Of a stretch of DNA of 64,000 nt, positions 1-12,440 are shown piece by piece. A model generated the notes under the pieces. The model did not search any database. It saw nothing but the letters and a program-made list of their open reading frames with translations, and was not told the DNA's origin. Position 1 is the stretch's first letter, and every line of letters begins with the position of its first letter. The DNA lies in NCBI RefSeq assembly GCF_048564905.1, contig NC_133005.1, positions 16,299,501 to 16,363,500 on the forward strand, read 5' to 3'. Source of the stretch: Vicugna pacos (Eukaryota; Chordata; Mammalia; Artiodactyla; Camelidae). A program made the position numbers and the translations under genes.

Positions 1-1009
1 ATTTTCCATTAAAGACCCCCTTGTTTTGATTCTTTGAGATTCAACTTTATATCCTGTTTTTGTTCGGTGGAGAGTTCCTGCCACTCACCGACATTGGCTT
101 CAGAGCCACAGAGGTATTGGCCCTGATCACTATTGATGGTGTGTTTCACAATGAGAGTCGGGGCCCCATGAAGTCGTACATATTAGCTCTGCAGTGGAGC
201 TGTGCGGCATCACTGTGCACCCGACACTCTCCCCTTTATGTATCTTTTGCCACCTGGAGGCTGAAGTTCTGTATTTACTGCTGCAGTACCCTCCCTGGGA
301 CGTGAGAGCTGCCGCCTCCCTCCCACTCCCCGGCTGGCAGGCTGGAATTAGTTATTCCCTCTCTTGGTCCTCACCCCGTGCCATTTTATTTTTAAAATAC
401 TAACAACGGTAAAATGGGACTTACATTTTGTTCTGATGCTTAAAACCCAACCATTTGACTTCATTTGCTTGGGGCCCACGGGTGAAATCAGCCCTAAAAT
501 CACAAGATGCCACAAAGAGATCGTTCTCCAATTCCTTCACTAGGCAACCAGAAGCAGCAGGACCTGCCAAAGTGCCTGCCAGATGCTGGTGGAGGAGCAC
601 AGATCATGGGTGGGTGTGAGCTGGAGGGTGTTTAAGGATCTAGAAATCCAAAGAAATAGTGAGCTTGGAGAAGTGGTCACAGTGCCCAGGGTAAGGGGGC
701 CTAGAGGATGTGTGGGGCAGCCCATTGCCCTGAGAGAGGGTTTGGAACACTGCAGGGACAGGAGTTAACTCACTGGAGCAGACTTGACAGCAAGAGATAA
801 AGGAACAGGAGAGACAAAGAAGGCAGAGGGAGGGATTCTGGAGAAATGGAGGTACAGGGACTGGGCATGGTTAGGACTTCTCTCATAACAGCAGGAAAAT
901 AGACTCCCTGTGACCACCAACACCTAACTGGGCTGGTGGGTCACAGCGAATGGACTTGAAAATGGACAGTAAGAAATGGGAATTTTAGATCTGCCCTTTT
1001 CAAACTGAG
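1..1009. other. unclassified non-coding sequence
   Basis: No gene, RNA or repeat recognised. Open frames near the start are short, begin without a convincing context and carry no motif I know. Base composition is ordinary for mammalian non-coding DNA. Confidence 0.5.
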
Positions 1010-1210
1010 GGACTTAACGGTAATTTGCTTACCTTAAATTAGTCACTGAATTTCAGTTTTCTCAGCTGTAAAATAAAACTAATAATAACTTTGGTTGTCA
1101 TGGGAATCAAATGAGATGATGTATACAAAACCCTTAGGTTAGTGCCTCGTACAAGGATGCTGAATACATGGTACCCAGCTGGAGGCCAGTGAATACATGC
1201 TGAATAAATG
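1010..1210 (+). repeat. MIR SINE, forward
   Basis: The core pattern of MIR is visible: a CAGTTTTCTCAGCTGTAAAAT-like segment near 1055-1075, then an AT-rich run, then a GATGATGTATACAAA-like segment and a 3' part ending near CTGAATAAATGAA. It is diverged, as expected for an old tRNA-derived SINE. Confidence 0.7.
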
Positions 1211-2734
1211 AAGGGCTGAAATATCAGTGCGCCAAAGCTGGAGACAGCTGTTGTGATGCTCAGGGTGTCTGGAGATGACAGTTTGCAAAACTGTAGCAGC
1301 CATTCTTGACGCTCCATCTATACCTCCTTGGCACTCACCTTTCCTGTATATTCTGAGGGTCTCTATGACTTGGGGATTGCTTCAGTCTCAGGAGTAGACT
1401 TGGCCTCTCACAGGGCTGGGTGCGAGTTTACAGTTTTGGGAAGAACCCTTAGCCACTGAGGGATGGGAGTTGGCCTGTAAATACTCCAAATCCCTTGCTG
1501 TTTGAGGGAGCAATTCAGTCCTATTGTGCTCTCCATTTAAGAGAGGTCCCTAGCAGGACTGAACCCCAGCAGGTGGTAACCTGCTCTCTGATGCCCCCAT
1601 ACTGACTTCCTCCCCATCCCATCCAGCTTTCTTGCTCATTACCTATTTCTTAGGGCCATCTCTGCCACTCCACCCACCAAATTACCCTACGTCCTTCTCT
1701 CAGGGTCTGCTTCTGGGAGGACCCCAACCTAAGACAGCATTACGATTAAAGAACTTAGAAGCCTTTATATAATTTTTTTTCTCTTCTGAGGGCTCAGGGA
1801 ACTGAAGCTGGTGCAGGACTGAACGAGTGGAAGCTTCTCTGTCCAGGGCCTGATTTTCAGGAGACTGCCGTCTGATATCCGAAGTGATTTGAGAAAAATG
1901 AACAGCTAGGACTCAGAATGCTCTTTGGAAGTGTCTGACTAGATGGCTGAGTAAGCCAGACATCCCCTGCTAATATATGGAAGAGCTAAAACGAAGGATC
2001 TGGTGAGGCTGCTGTGAGGCCCCGAGGCAGGTGCCTGGCTTGTTTTCCATGACGCAGCAGCCCAGTTGAAAAGCCTCCAGGGTTTTTTCCACTGCCTCCT
2101 CCCTCGGGTTCCCACTTCGAAAGGTCTCATTGGACAGAGGGTTGGCTGAGGATTGTTGCTACCATTATGGGGAGCTCTTGCAATTAGAGGAGAAAGCAGG
2201 GTTTTCTTAAACAGGGGGCCACTTCTGGAAGAACAGAGAAAAACCTTCAAATACAATTGCCCTCACTGAGATAAGCCATTTCGTTAAAGAAACATCATCA
2301 TAAAACAACAAGAAACTGACACTTTGAGTTTTTCCCCGCAATTTGAATCCAGAAAGGCTTACTCATCCTCGATGATCAGAGCAGAAAACTTTCCCTTTGA
2401 CTCCCTCCTGGATCTACCAGACATCTGGGTCTGTGATTCCTTAGCTGCCTTGGACAGATGCAGCAAGATGTCCCAGGTGCCCCCCGACCCAAGGAGATCC
2501 AAAACTTAAGCCCAAGGGCTCCAAATCTGGCTGAGGAAGGAATGGGAAGGCCCACAGAGGAAGAGTTTTTGGGATTCCTGGTTTGTGGAATTTAGGGGAA
2601 GTTGTGCAGCCCCAGGATGGACAGGCAGAGCCTAGAGCCCAGCCTGTGGCACATGGAGGGGATTTCTCTGACTTATGTGCCCAAGATTGGTGGGGGCTGT
2701 GGTAGATACTTTTGCAAAAAAAAAAAAAAGGGCT
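1211..2734. other. unclassified sequence, possible old LTR-like end near 1.5-1.74 kb
   Basis: Mostly nothing recognised. The part at about 1480-1740 ends in a phrase (CTTCTGGGAGGACCCCAACC then TAAGACA) that I associate with 3' ends of old LTR-type repeats, but I cannot name the family. A run of 14 A residues lies at 2716-2729, just before the LTR-like block that follows. Confidence 0.35.
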
Positions 2735-3085
2735 GTAATAACCCCCTTTACAGTATCCATAATCTTGGGTGGCCCCCTGCCATACTGACTCTGTGCTTGG
2801 CCGTGTGACTTACTTTGGCCACTGGGACAATAGCAAATGTGGCTTCGCTGCACTTGAAAGGTGCATACACACTGTGGCTTGCCTTCTCTTGCTGTTTTTG
2901 GATGATCTAGTCAGTTACTGCCCCAGCCAAGGGCCAGCACCAACCACCATTCACGGAAGTGAGGAAATCATGGACCAACAAGACTCTAGCCAATCCACCA
3001 ACTGGCTGAAGAACCACCTCGTTAACCCACAGACCCAAAAGCTATATGAAATGGTAATTTGTTACCTAACAAAAACTAACTGCTT
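2735..3085 (+). mobile_element. old MLT1-like MaLR LTR, forward
   Basis: The order of segments matches MLT1-type LTRs: a GTGTGACTTACTTTGGCCA segment, a CTTGCCTTCTCTTGCTG segment, an ACCAACTGGCTGAAGAA segment and a terminal TTTGTTACCTAACAAAAACT segment. It is a heavily decayed fossil, probably shared by placental mammals. Confidence 0.5.
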
Positions 3086-3974
3086 TAAAGTCTCCCGGCT
3101 GTGACTGATGCCTGGATGACATGGAGACCCACCCCTCCCTCTGCTCCACTGACCTCCTCCCACTCCACCATCGGGAGGGTGTGGGGAGGGCTCAGGCCCT
3201 GACGCGCCACCAGGAGAAAACTCAGGATGCTTCCTTTTATCACTTTGCGGTTGTCACAGACATCGCAAAACATCACATTCTCATCGCCACTTTGAAATTA
3301 TGATGGTTATTGGACCAAATGTTGTTACTTAATGTTTCCTTTTTAAAAGATTATATGTTACTATCCCACAACTTTAATATTTTGAGAACTATACTTTCAC
3401 ATAATTGGTTTCCTATGAAATCTGATGTACTTTATTTTATACGTTAAAAAATATCACTCTGCAAAGGGTTCCAAAGTCTCCTGTCAGACTGCCAGGAGTG
3501 TCAGTGGGAAAAACAGAAAGCTAATCCTACTCAGATTAAAAGCAAACAGACCAACAAAACTTGGTTGGTCTATTCAACGCAACCAATCTTGTCTCTCAAA
3601 ATACTAACATAACTTACGAAGACTAGGAGTAGTTGTGGCAAAGTAACCCAGGAAACTCCCACTTGTATCCGATTCTGGCAGATCCACCAGAATGCCATAA
3701 CTTTGGTGGGCAGTGGAAATAGACACAAATGCCTACAGGAGCTGGAAAGATAACGCAGAAGTGTGGACTGAAGCAGAAATATAAAGTTATGTAGTGTTAG
3801 GCTTTGTCGCAAATTGGAGAGGAAATACTCTGCCTTAAGGCATTCAGATTTAAGATATTTGCAAACCCAGCATTGGCTGAATAAGACAAGTATGCAGATG
3901 ATATTAAGCCTAAGGGTCATTGGTTTGTCATCCATGGATAGGGAGCAAAACTGGGCATCTAGGAAATCTTCATC
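3086..3974. other. unclassified sequence
   Basis: Nothing recognised. The reading frame running leftward between about 3570 and 3935 is open for some 120 codons, but it has no known motif and sits in AT-rich unique sequence. Confidence 0.45.
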
Positions 3975-4125
3975 TTTGAGCTGGTTCTATCATCTACTAA
4001 GTAGGCAGGTGACGTTTCCCAGGGCAGTCAAGTTTTTATATGCCTCAGTTTTTATATCTACAAAATGGTTACTTTAAAAAAAGATCACCTTCCTTTCCAG
4101 AGCTGTTATGAAGTTTAAAATTTAG
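3975..4125 (+). repeat. MIR SINE fragment, forward
   Basis: A TGCCTCAGTTTTTATATCTA segment followed by CAAAATGG is the recognisable MIR core. A GAGCTGTTATGAAGTTTAAA segment follows at the expected distance. Confidence 0.55.
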
Positions 4126-4924
4126 GCCATAGTGTCCGTAAAAAAGAGAAAAAGAAAAGTGTCTTTAAACAAATGCAAGTGTTTGGTAAGTAACCTGATA
4201 AAAAATTATAATATAGCTTATTATGTCAGCTTTGAAACTGGTTCTTTCCTCAGTTGAATTGTGTGGCTCCAGCATGTAAGACATACTCTTCCATGACACT
4301 CCATACCCACAATTGATTGGTGTAAACTGGGTACCTGGCCGAAGCCGGACCAATCAGAGCCTTTCTTGAGATTTTTAAACTTGGGTACAGACAATAAATG
4401 GCAGTCCCTTTTCTATTGTGGACATGCAGGAAATACAAATTAGATGTCCATGTTTCTAGTACATGGAGGGAGGAATTGACTTTTTAATAAGAGAAAGTGA
4501 AGTCAATGTGCAGAAGGAAGCATGGGCAGGGGTCAGAGGGAGAGCCTTGGTGGTGCTTGAACCCTTGGTTTGAGTTGATTCTGAATTCAAGCAACCTCTC
4601 TGCCTTTCCCATGGTGTGATTGTTCAGCATTTACTCAGATTCTCTGAGCAATCAATCATTTTTTGCCTAAATCACTTATATTTGGACTTTTCTGTCATGT
4701 GCAAAACCCAAATATATGTAAGCAATATAGTCAACCTTTTCAGGACACTCTATTGTGCTCAGAATCATGAGAATGTTTCTACTATGTTTTTACAGACTTT
4801 GGGTCACCATTTGAGGCCAAAGACCTCTGAGAGTAACAGCAGATTAAGAGATTTCCTGAGTGGAGTATGGACCTGTGCTGGAGAGAAAATTTGGAAGGGA
4901 TGAGGCAGAAGTGGCCAGGAAGCA
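4126..4924. other. unclassified sequence
   Basis: Unique-looking, AT-rich sequence. No gene or repeat family recognised. Confidence 0.45.
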
Positions 4925-5095
4925 CAGGGTGGTAAAAGAGCACTGGACTGTGAGTCAGGAGCCCTGGCTGTAATGTTTACCCTGCAACTTTAGTAAATAA
5001 TTTATCTCTGAGCCTAGCCATCTGTCATTTTTTTAAGGCCATTTATAGGTTCTGCCTTAGCAAATCATTTCTATGATTCTATGTGAGAAGAGGGC
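4925..5095 (+). repeat. MIR SINE, forward
   Basis: The 5' half is unusually clear: AAAGAGCACTGGACTGTGAG followed by TCAGGAGCCCTGGCTG. After a decayed middle it ends in CATTTCTATGATTCTATG, the typical tail of this SINE. Confidence 0.7.
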
Positions 5096-5730
5096 ACAAA
5101 AGAAGGGTGAGTCTGCCATCAGGATCCTTTTCCAAAGGGCAGTTGGTGCTCTGATTCAGAGCAGAAAACAGGAAATTGCAGGCTGAGTGGAAAAGAGCTA
5201 GCCCCCTCCTTGTACCTGTGGCAGTTTATTGGGGGACCCCAAAGCAAAAGCAATGGGAACTGTTTTATCCTTTGCACAGTGGGTACACTTTCCTCTCTAG
5301 TATCCTTCAGAGGCTGCAGGCTGGGAGTGCAGAAAGAAGAAAAGGGCTATCCTGTCATTTGGTGAGATTTTAAACTTTGATAAGTTTTGGGAGGAGGATT
5401 CTGGGAGCCAGAGATTAAGTCACTGTTGCTGGGGGAAGAGCATATCAAAGGAGCCCATATGTTCCCCACCCACAACCCCTGTCACCATTCAGTGGCCACT
5501 AACCCTCCTCATCCTTCAGACTCATTCTGATGGACTTGAGCATCTTTATTACTAAGTCAGAAGGGTGAGTGGAGACGTCCATCCAGTGGCTCAGGACAGC
5601 ACTTATCTCTCCAAATACCTGGTCACAGCTGTCATAAGTTCAGAGAACAGTGGAAACACTTCACCCTCATCAGACCCAGTTCGAGATCAATGTGAACACC
5701 TGAAGGAGCCAACAAGATCCCTAGGATATT
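5096..5730. other. unclassified sequence
   Basis: No gene, RNA or repeat recognised. Confidence 0.45.
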
Positions 5731-5910
5731 GGTTCTCAAAAGTCAGCATGCATCAGAATCATCTGAAGGTGATGCAAGCAGAAAACTCTTGCCCTGTCCC
5801 TGGAGTTTCAGATTTAGTAGAGTGGGGTAGGGCTTGAGAATCTCATTTTTAACAGGCTCTTGGGTGATGCTGACATTGCTGGTCCAAAGATCACAGTTTG
5901 AGAATCAATG
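5731..5910 (+). mobile_element. MER5A-type hAT (Charlie) DNA transposon
   Basis: Non-autonomous hAT element of about 180 bp. Its ends read TTGGTTCTCAAA at the left and TTTGAGAATCAA at the right, an inverted pair. Inside are CATGCATCAGAATCATCTG, TTTCAGATTTAGTAGAGTGG and GGGTGATGCTGACATTGCTG, all characteristic of MER5A. The copy looks nearly full length. Confidence 0.85.
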
Positions 5911-6554
5911 TCCTAGAGTAACGAGCCATTGATTGTGGTATGTCACTTGGGATCTTAAATTCAATCTCAAGTTCCCTCTCTTATTAGCTGTGGGGGAGGA
6001 GGATACATTTCCTGTCTCTCCGGACTCATCAATCCCTCCCTCGTCCCTTAAAATGAGAACCTCCAGTCTTTGGGAAGATTACTATTGGGACAATAGTTTC
6101 TGTCATCCCCACCACCCCTTCCTCTCCTTGTTCAACCAACCCCCAAATTAAGTGCTCTGTGAGATGAGAAATAAGCAGTGAGCAAACATAGCTCAGCCCC
6201 TACCAGGCTTTTTCTTTGGGATCTGTCACCCGTAGCAAGGTTGCATCTTCTGCTCCTCCAAGCTGCAAACCTCCTGAGGCAGGTTCAGTACCTCAAGAGG
6301 AATGAGTGGAGGAGAAGGGCAGGACCTAAGGTGTTCTAGCTGTGTCTGACTGTACATATCTCTACAGCCCTCCCTCCTTTGGTGGGTCTCAATGTCCAGA
6401 TTTGGAGAAGGGCTAGGAGCAGAGCTAGTCTGATTCTGGCTGCTGGTTCAAACCATTTTTCCCCAATCAAGCTTTAAAAAAACATCCCAATATTTTCATC
6501 ACTAATCCCTGTATCTATCAGTTGTTTCATGGAGGGGCAGAGGGGCAGCAATTA
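5911..6554. other. unclassified sequence
   Basis: No gene or repeat recognised. The stretch is pyrimidine-rich in places, for example 6000-6130. Confidence 0.45.
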
Positions 6555-6700
6555 GCACCTTGGTAGGACCTTGACCAAACAGTATCCTGTGTCAAGTGTG
6601 GAAAATAACTCATCATTCAGGAGGCTGTTGTAGAAATTAAATATAATGCTAGCTACAATGGACAGTAATAAGACAACTAGTACATAGTAGGTGCTCACAA
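6555..6700 (+). repeat. weak MIR SINE remnant, forward
   Basis: A GTAGAAATTAAATATAATGC segment and a terminal ACTAGTACATAGTAGGTGCTC segment match the 3' half of MIR. The 5' half is too decayed to align by eye. Confidence 0.45.
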
Positions 6701-7984
6701 GACTGCAGGTTTCAAAAACCCTTCCCAGTAAGCTCTTTTGTCCTAGATTTGCAGAAATTCTCCCCAAATTTGAGGTCATGGCTGCATGCAGAATTGCTTT
6801 GGGAGCATTTTCCAACTTTGGAAGGAATCATTTTGTGAATTCAGCTTAACTGAAGACATTTCCACTTCACATAACTTGCTTTATTATATATATGATTTTA
6901 TATTTATTGTTTTATATAAATAAAGCTAAAGATTTTGACAATGAGGTGACGCATGTAGGAATCTTGTACCTAAGGCTGGCTGCAAGAGTTTGTGCTTGAA
7001 CCTCTCTGCCTACATACTGTGTGTGCATACAGAAACACCCATGCACACATACAATATTTAATAAGGAATTCAACCCTCCCTGACCAAAAAAAAAGTTCAC
7101 AAAGAGCTCAATACAAACTGAAGCCAACAGGTGTAGCTTTAATAATGGTTCACTAAATAACCTACAGCGAAATTCTTTTTCTTAAGCTAAAGAATAGCAG
7201 GAAATTTTGCATAGCATCTCTTTTTAACTCCTCTAGGGCCTTAAAAACCATGTCACTTAGCAAGAGGGGACCAGTGTTTCATTAAAGCATAAGCGAGCTT
7301 CTTCGTCTCCAAAAGTTATCCTGAGAATCACAAAGCCATTCCCAAAGCAGAGATGCTATTCAAAGGCATTAAAAAAAATCCTCCCACAAATAGAAAAAGC
7401 AAAGACTGTTGACACATTTTCCCATTTTATTATGCATGCCGCTCAAGCTAAAAAATAATGTGATGGCAGGACCTGTTGTTTCTTTAAGGAGCTCAACATT
7501 ATAAGGAGGAGAAGAAGCATACGGCCTTCACATAACCTACAGTGAAGAACACTGGAAATCTGTCATGGCAAATGGTGGACAACGGAACGTGGTAGCGACA
7601 GTCCCTTCCTATCTCCCGGGTGGAGGTGACAATATGTCACAAGCGTTGGCTCAGGGTCTCATAACAGCCACTTGACATACGCATAACAGCTACTGCTGTC
7701 TTTGCGCAGATGTGAAGACGGAGGCTCAGTTCAAGTTGGGTAAGTTGATGAGGGTGATACAACCGGTGTGGCAGAGATGGGCTAATTATTCAGCCCTCCT
7801 ACTCTCGATCCAGTGCTCAGTGAGCTTGTCTGGATATTTAGTTTCTCCTGGTGGCTCAAACCACCACATCTCACCTGACTTGTTAGTTCAGAGGACTGAG
7901 GTCTTTGGATTTTGCTGACTTGTGTTCTGCACATCAGGAGCATGATTTCTACTAGGAGATCTCACCAGATTGTTTGGGACTCAG
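6701..7984. other. unclassified sequence
   Basis: No gene or repeat recognised. It contains a TTATATATATGATTTTATAT AT-rich patch near 6882-6920 and several A- or T-runs. Confidence 0.45.
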
Positions 7985-8130
7985 GAAAATTCATGAGGTG
8001 GTGGGGAAAAACATGGACTTTGCAGTCAGAGAGACAAGAATTCCAAATGCTTTGAAGGTTGCTATGGAAATTAAACAAGATAATGTATGCCAAGGGTCTA
8101 GTGCAGCATACTGTGGGCATTCAATAAGTT
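7985..8130 (+). repeat. MIR SINE lacking its centre, forward
   Basis: The left part has AACATGGACTTTGCAGTCAG and the right part AAACAAGATAATGTATGCCA then GGGCATTCAATAAGTTGG. The usual CTCAGTTTCCTCATCTG centre is missing, so the copy carries an internal deletion. Confidence 0.6.
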
Positions 8131-8744
8131 GGCTACTTTTTTCTTACGGTCATCAAGTGATACCTTCATTCTTAGCTGGAAAAAGCAGTGAGCAGAGTAA
8201 GTGACCAGTGGTTTTAGACTTGTTTAATAAGAAGAACTGGGAGCGGGGAATGCAAAATTCAACACTTACATGGTAATGGCTTTTTCTTAATGATAAGTGG
8301 GGCTGATTTACCATATCATGCCTCAGTTTACTTTTCTCTCCTAGGCAAGAGGACACTGGATGTTTGAAAGGAAAAGTTAGAAACCGATGAGTCTGGAGGA
8401 CATTTTCTACAAAGCCAAATCAATGTGGAGAGATTGTGCACATCATGCCACCAGTTCTAATAGAGAATCAGCAAACACTTGGCCCCAAAGACAAGAGCTG
8501 GCTAAAGCCACCAATCTATTTCCCTGGGGACTATAATATAGGTCTCAGTGAATGTGTGAAGAAAGGCATCAAAAATATCCTTTCCATCATAATGAAAAGT
8601 AAAGAATTTAGCTGCATTATTTTATCTATGTTAAAGAGCTTGGCTTTATATGTGAAACTGACCTTAATCACTCATAGGTAATGGTTCTTTATCTCTGAAT
8701 ATAAACCTGCTTTTAGCAGTGCTCTTCTTGAGACCCTTCTGATT

Positions 8745-8850
8745 CTTCATTAACATTTTAACCCCTGACTCATAGGTGATAAAACAACAGGTCAGAAAAA
8801 TAAATTATTTGCCAAAGTTTGGCAGCTGGTTAGGGCGAACAAAAGTGCTT
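8745..8850 (-). repeat. MIR SINE fragment, reverse
   Basis: The reversed MIR core is visible as TGACTCATAGGTGATAAAAC, then AAATTATTTGCCAAAGTTTG and GCAGCTGGTTAGG. Confidence 0.5.
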
Positions 8851-8994
8851 CCTTGGGGCATAATTTTATTCCAACATTTAGGGTGAATCTGTATTCCCAA
8901 GCTGTTCTGATCATAACATTTGATTAATAAAAGAAGGAATTACTTACAGTGGTAGAATTCTTTCCTTTGCAAAGGGACACTTGGTATCCCCATT

Positions 8995-9140
8995 CGCTCA
9001 TTCTTTCCCTATATACCTGGTGTGTGACAGGCACTGTTATAGGTACTGAGGATCCAAAGATGGTTAAGGTATTTCCCTTGCTCTCAGACTTTTATAGTCT
9101 GTTAAAGAAGAGAAACGCATAAGTATGTAATTACAAAGCA
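8995..9140 (-). mobile_element. L2 LINE 3' end, reverse
   Basis: Read in the plus direction it has the reversed L2 3' end: GTGACAGGCACTGTTATAGG, TACTGAGGATCCAAAGATGG, then a segment corresponding to CTTATAGTCTGTTAAAGAAG and TAATTACAAAGCAATGTGAT. It is a short, old fragment. Confidence 0.65.
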
Positions 9141-9784
9141 ATGTGATAAATCTTACAAGGGAGACGGGGGCATTGTTCCTCGATTAGAAGAGGTAAATTT
9201 CTAAAAGCAAGAGCTGAGGGACTAACACATACTTTTACTTGATCCTAATCTTTGTATCTTGTTTAATGATAGAGAGTTTTCAGAGGAGGGAGGTGGATTG
9301 GCGTGGGAGGTACTGTCATCCAAAGTGCCACTGTTTTTCTCTCGGTCAACCTATTTGTGCATTACTCCATGAATTTTATGGCTGGGACAAGGTTTTCCAG
9401 CCTAGGAGGTACCATGTTTCTTGAAGCTTGACATGTTCTCCCCACGAGTGGTGGGGAATGGTCTTGATAGACTGCGATACTGGAATGTAACAGGCACTTA
9501 AAAGGAATTTTAGTGATATCCTAATTTATTGCCACATAAATGGAGGCAAATTTACACAAGGGCATGTCTTAGACATTTACTAAGTTCCTCGAATGGCTGA
9601 GACTGGTTCTTAGTTTATATTCTGTTTATGATAGCAACCTCTCCATGGTCACTGATCACTCAGTAGAAACCTTCAATCAATTGCACATTTTGGATAGAGA
9701 GTCAAATTCTTTTCTAAGTTGGGTTAATGTTTTAGATTCTAAAAGGGATCCTGTGTGAAACACATCTTCTAAAATAATAATACC
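9141..9784. other. unclassified sequence
   Basis: No gene or repeat recognised. Confidence 0.45.
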
Positions 9785-9930
9785 TCAAAAAGGAGGCCCA
9801 GCAGAATGCATTGAGGGCAGTTGCATGCGTGTTTTATTTACTGCTCTATCTTCAGTAACCAGTACTGTGCTTTCCTGGTACATGGCAGAGGCTCAATAAA
9901 TATTTGCTCAATTAATTAATTTGTGAAGAG
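9785..9930 (+). mobile_element. L2 LINE 3' terminus, forward
   Basis: The signature 3' end of L2 is present: TTGAGGGCAGTTGCATG, TTTATTTACTGCTCTATCTT, then CATGGCAGAGGCTCAATAAA followed by TATTTGCTCAATTAATTAAT. Confidence 0.8.
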
Positions 9931-11989
9931 CTCCCTAACAGCAGCTGATTTGTATTTGAGGAATACAGGGATAGTCATCTTGAAACTGGAAAAAGTAATA
10001 CATTCAGCAATTTCTCAGGCATAAATCAGGAACACCGTCTTGATTTCTAGTGTTATGTGAGGTTATACTAGACTTTCCCATTAAAATAAAAAAAAATCAC
10101 TCAGTTGGATTGCTGCATATTGAAATCGTTTGCCAGTGTTCTTCCTAGTAGACTAAGGGCATTCATCTCCCTCTTCTTTCAGTTTATCAGTGGAGACGTT
10201 GCAGTGTGATTTATCTCTAGCTAGTCAGACCAATCTCAGACTAACTGCATTAGGAAATATACTGTTTTGCAGTGTCAGTCACTATTCTTTGAAATTTCAC
10301 AAAAGAAGAATGTGAATAAAGGAGATCAGCAATTTGGTCTGAGATTCTCCATGGAAAGGAATTCTGCTCAACTTGTAGGACTCTCCGAGCTGAATTGAGA
10401 GATTTCTCTAAAATAGGAATGAGGCAGGAGTGCAGAGTGACTCTGGCCTCAGGGGGGCACCTAAGAGGCTTTCATTTTCTTACATGCTGTCATCAGAAAA
10501 CCACTCACTCAAGCCTGCAGGCATGAAAAGTCATCTCCCAAGTTCAAAATCTGTGACTAGTGTCATTTGGATATCGGAAGTGTTGGGGAAGCTGGGACAA
10601 GGTGGTCATTTTGTCGTACTTACTATTCCAGCAGGAAAGTAACCTTGCTCTTCAAATATAAAATAGACCATCTTGGAAAATGAGGTGAGTCAGCTGAAAG
10701 TGCAAACAGTCTCAATATAAGACGTGAGAATTAGCCACCTTTGGGTAATAGGAACCAAGTCAGATCAATCACAAAACCCAAAAGGAGAAGAGAAGTAAGT
10801 TGTTTTAGTTTTCTCTTCACATGAATAATAATCCAGCTTCCTTTACTAGCTAAGAGGATTAAATTTATTTTTCCGTGACCACAGAAAGCAATTCATAAAC
10901 CTAGTGCAGCTGTCATTCAACACCAACCTGCTGTGGTCATTGTTAACTCACTTTGAGTTTCTCTAGAGCGGCTGTTAAGCACTGAAAAGGAAGCACAAAC
11001 CCTTAAACAAGGCTTCCCCCATCTCTTTTTGGGGATACGGATTTGTTCTTGTCATCAGTTAATCGCTACTGAGGCTAACCCCTGAGTCAGCAGTAAGAAA
11101 ATCAGTTAGGATCTCCTCTTGTGATATCATGCTTTACTTCGATGGAAAGATGCTGAAAATCTGCAGTCAAAATGAGGTTGTAGCCATAGGGAAAACATGG
11201 CTTTTATGGAAAGTGTGAATTTCATTCACACGTGATTATGAATTTAATGAATAAATATTGTATCTCCTGCTGCTTGCTTCTGAACTTTAAATCCCGTAGG
11301 CTTTAAAGCTTCCTCCTCTCTCGTCCTTGTCCTTGAAGCTTTTGTGTGATGTTATTTTCCCACCACCCCCCCACCTCCAAATTTGATTAGTTTTTGAGCT
11401 GGCTGCTTATATCATGTGGCTCAGGTCATATGGAAATGCTGACTTTTTAAGTACTTAAGAGCTGAGATTCTATAAAAGCATATGTTTCCCCTTTCCTAAA
11501 AGGCATGGAAAGAAAGAGGCATGAGGAAATAGCAGCTAATAAATTGCTTTAAGTTGGACACAACAGATGATCAAAAGGGGGTCTAGAAAGTTATTTTTAC
11601 AAACAGTTAATTGTGTTGAAAAAAGAATTATAAAAAGTTTAGGCAGGTGGTAAGAAATTGCCTGTTCCAGACAGCAATAAATCTGATTGAGAAGGATGGG
11701 AGATCCCCAAAGGGTGATGACGACAGGGCTTTGAGGAAAGAAGCAGGATTTCTTGAGCCTGACCAGAAAGGCTTCAGAAAGATGATGTCAAAAAATTACT
11801 GAGGAAAATAGAAAAGAGAGAGAGATTGAGGACGAGGTGGGCTGTGGAAGGAATTAATGTTACAGTGAGGGAGGGAGTCACATCAGTTACAGAAGCAGTG
11901 TTAAGGAAATGTCAGCTGAAACTGTCACTGGACTCAGACTTGTTACCTGGAGTTTTCACTACTGATTCCACTGACTTCTGAATGGCAAG
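9931..11989. other. unclassified, unique-looking sequence
   Basis: Two kilobases with no repeat I can place and no coding signal. The part at about 10,860-11,480 has mixed composition and few mononucleotide runs, which can mark constrained non-coding DNA. I cannot test conservation here. Confidence 0.4.
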
Positions 11990-12125
11990 GAATGATGGAA
12001 AACAGCAGTCCAATCCTGCCATTCTGCAGGTGAAGAAACTGAGTTCAATATTGGTTAAATAGATTATTTAAAGAAAATGACAAGTGATTGCTTCAGGGCT
12101 AAAACTAGGTCTCCTGGCTCCTGAT
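11990..12125 (-). repeat. MIR SINE, reverse
   Basis: Reversed MIR: CATTCTGCAGGTGAAGAAAC followed by TGAGTTCAATATTGGTTAAA, then a decayed GGGCTAAAACTAGGTCTCCT segment. Confidence 0.65.
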
Positions 12126-12235
12126 CAGCATCCTTGCCATAATGGTCTGCCGTGCAACTGAGGGGGAAAAAGTCTTATACATCCTCTGTGCTTCATTTGG
12201 CCAGTAGGAGAAATGCGGATAATGCAAGAGGTGAC

Positions 12236-12440
12236 AGAGTATACACTGATGAGCTTAGACTCTGTAGTCAGACTGATTGCATTTAAATCCTGGCTCTGCT
12301 CTGTGATGTTAGGCAAGTTATTTAGCCTTTCTCTGCCTCAGTTTCCTCATCTGTAAAATGGAAATAATGGCAGTACCCTGATTCCAGGATTGTGGTGAGG
12401 ATTCAGTGAGCTAGGACAGGTAAAAAGTTTTAGAATTCAT
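12236..12440 (+). repeat. MIR SINE, forward, well preserved
   Basis: One of the clearest MIR copies here. In order it shows GAGCTTAGACTCTGTAGTCA, TTAAATCCTGGCTCTGCTCT, GGCAAGTTATTTAGCC, CTCAGTTTCCTCATCTGTAA and AGGATTGTGGTGAGGATTCA. It lies 110 bp from a reverse MIR, so two copies face each other. Confidence 0.9.
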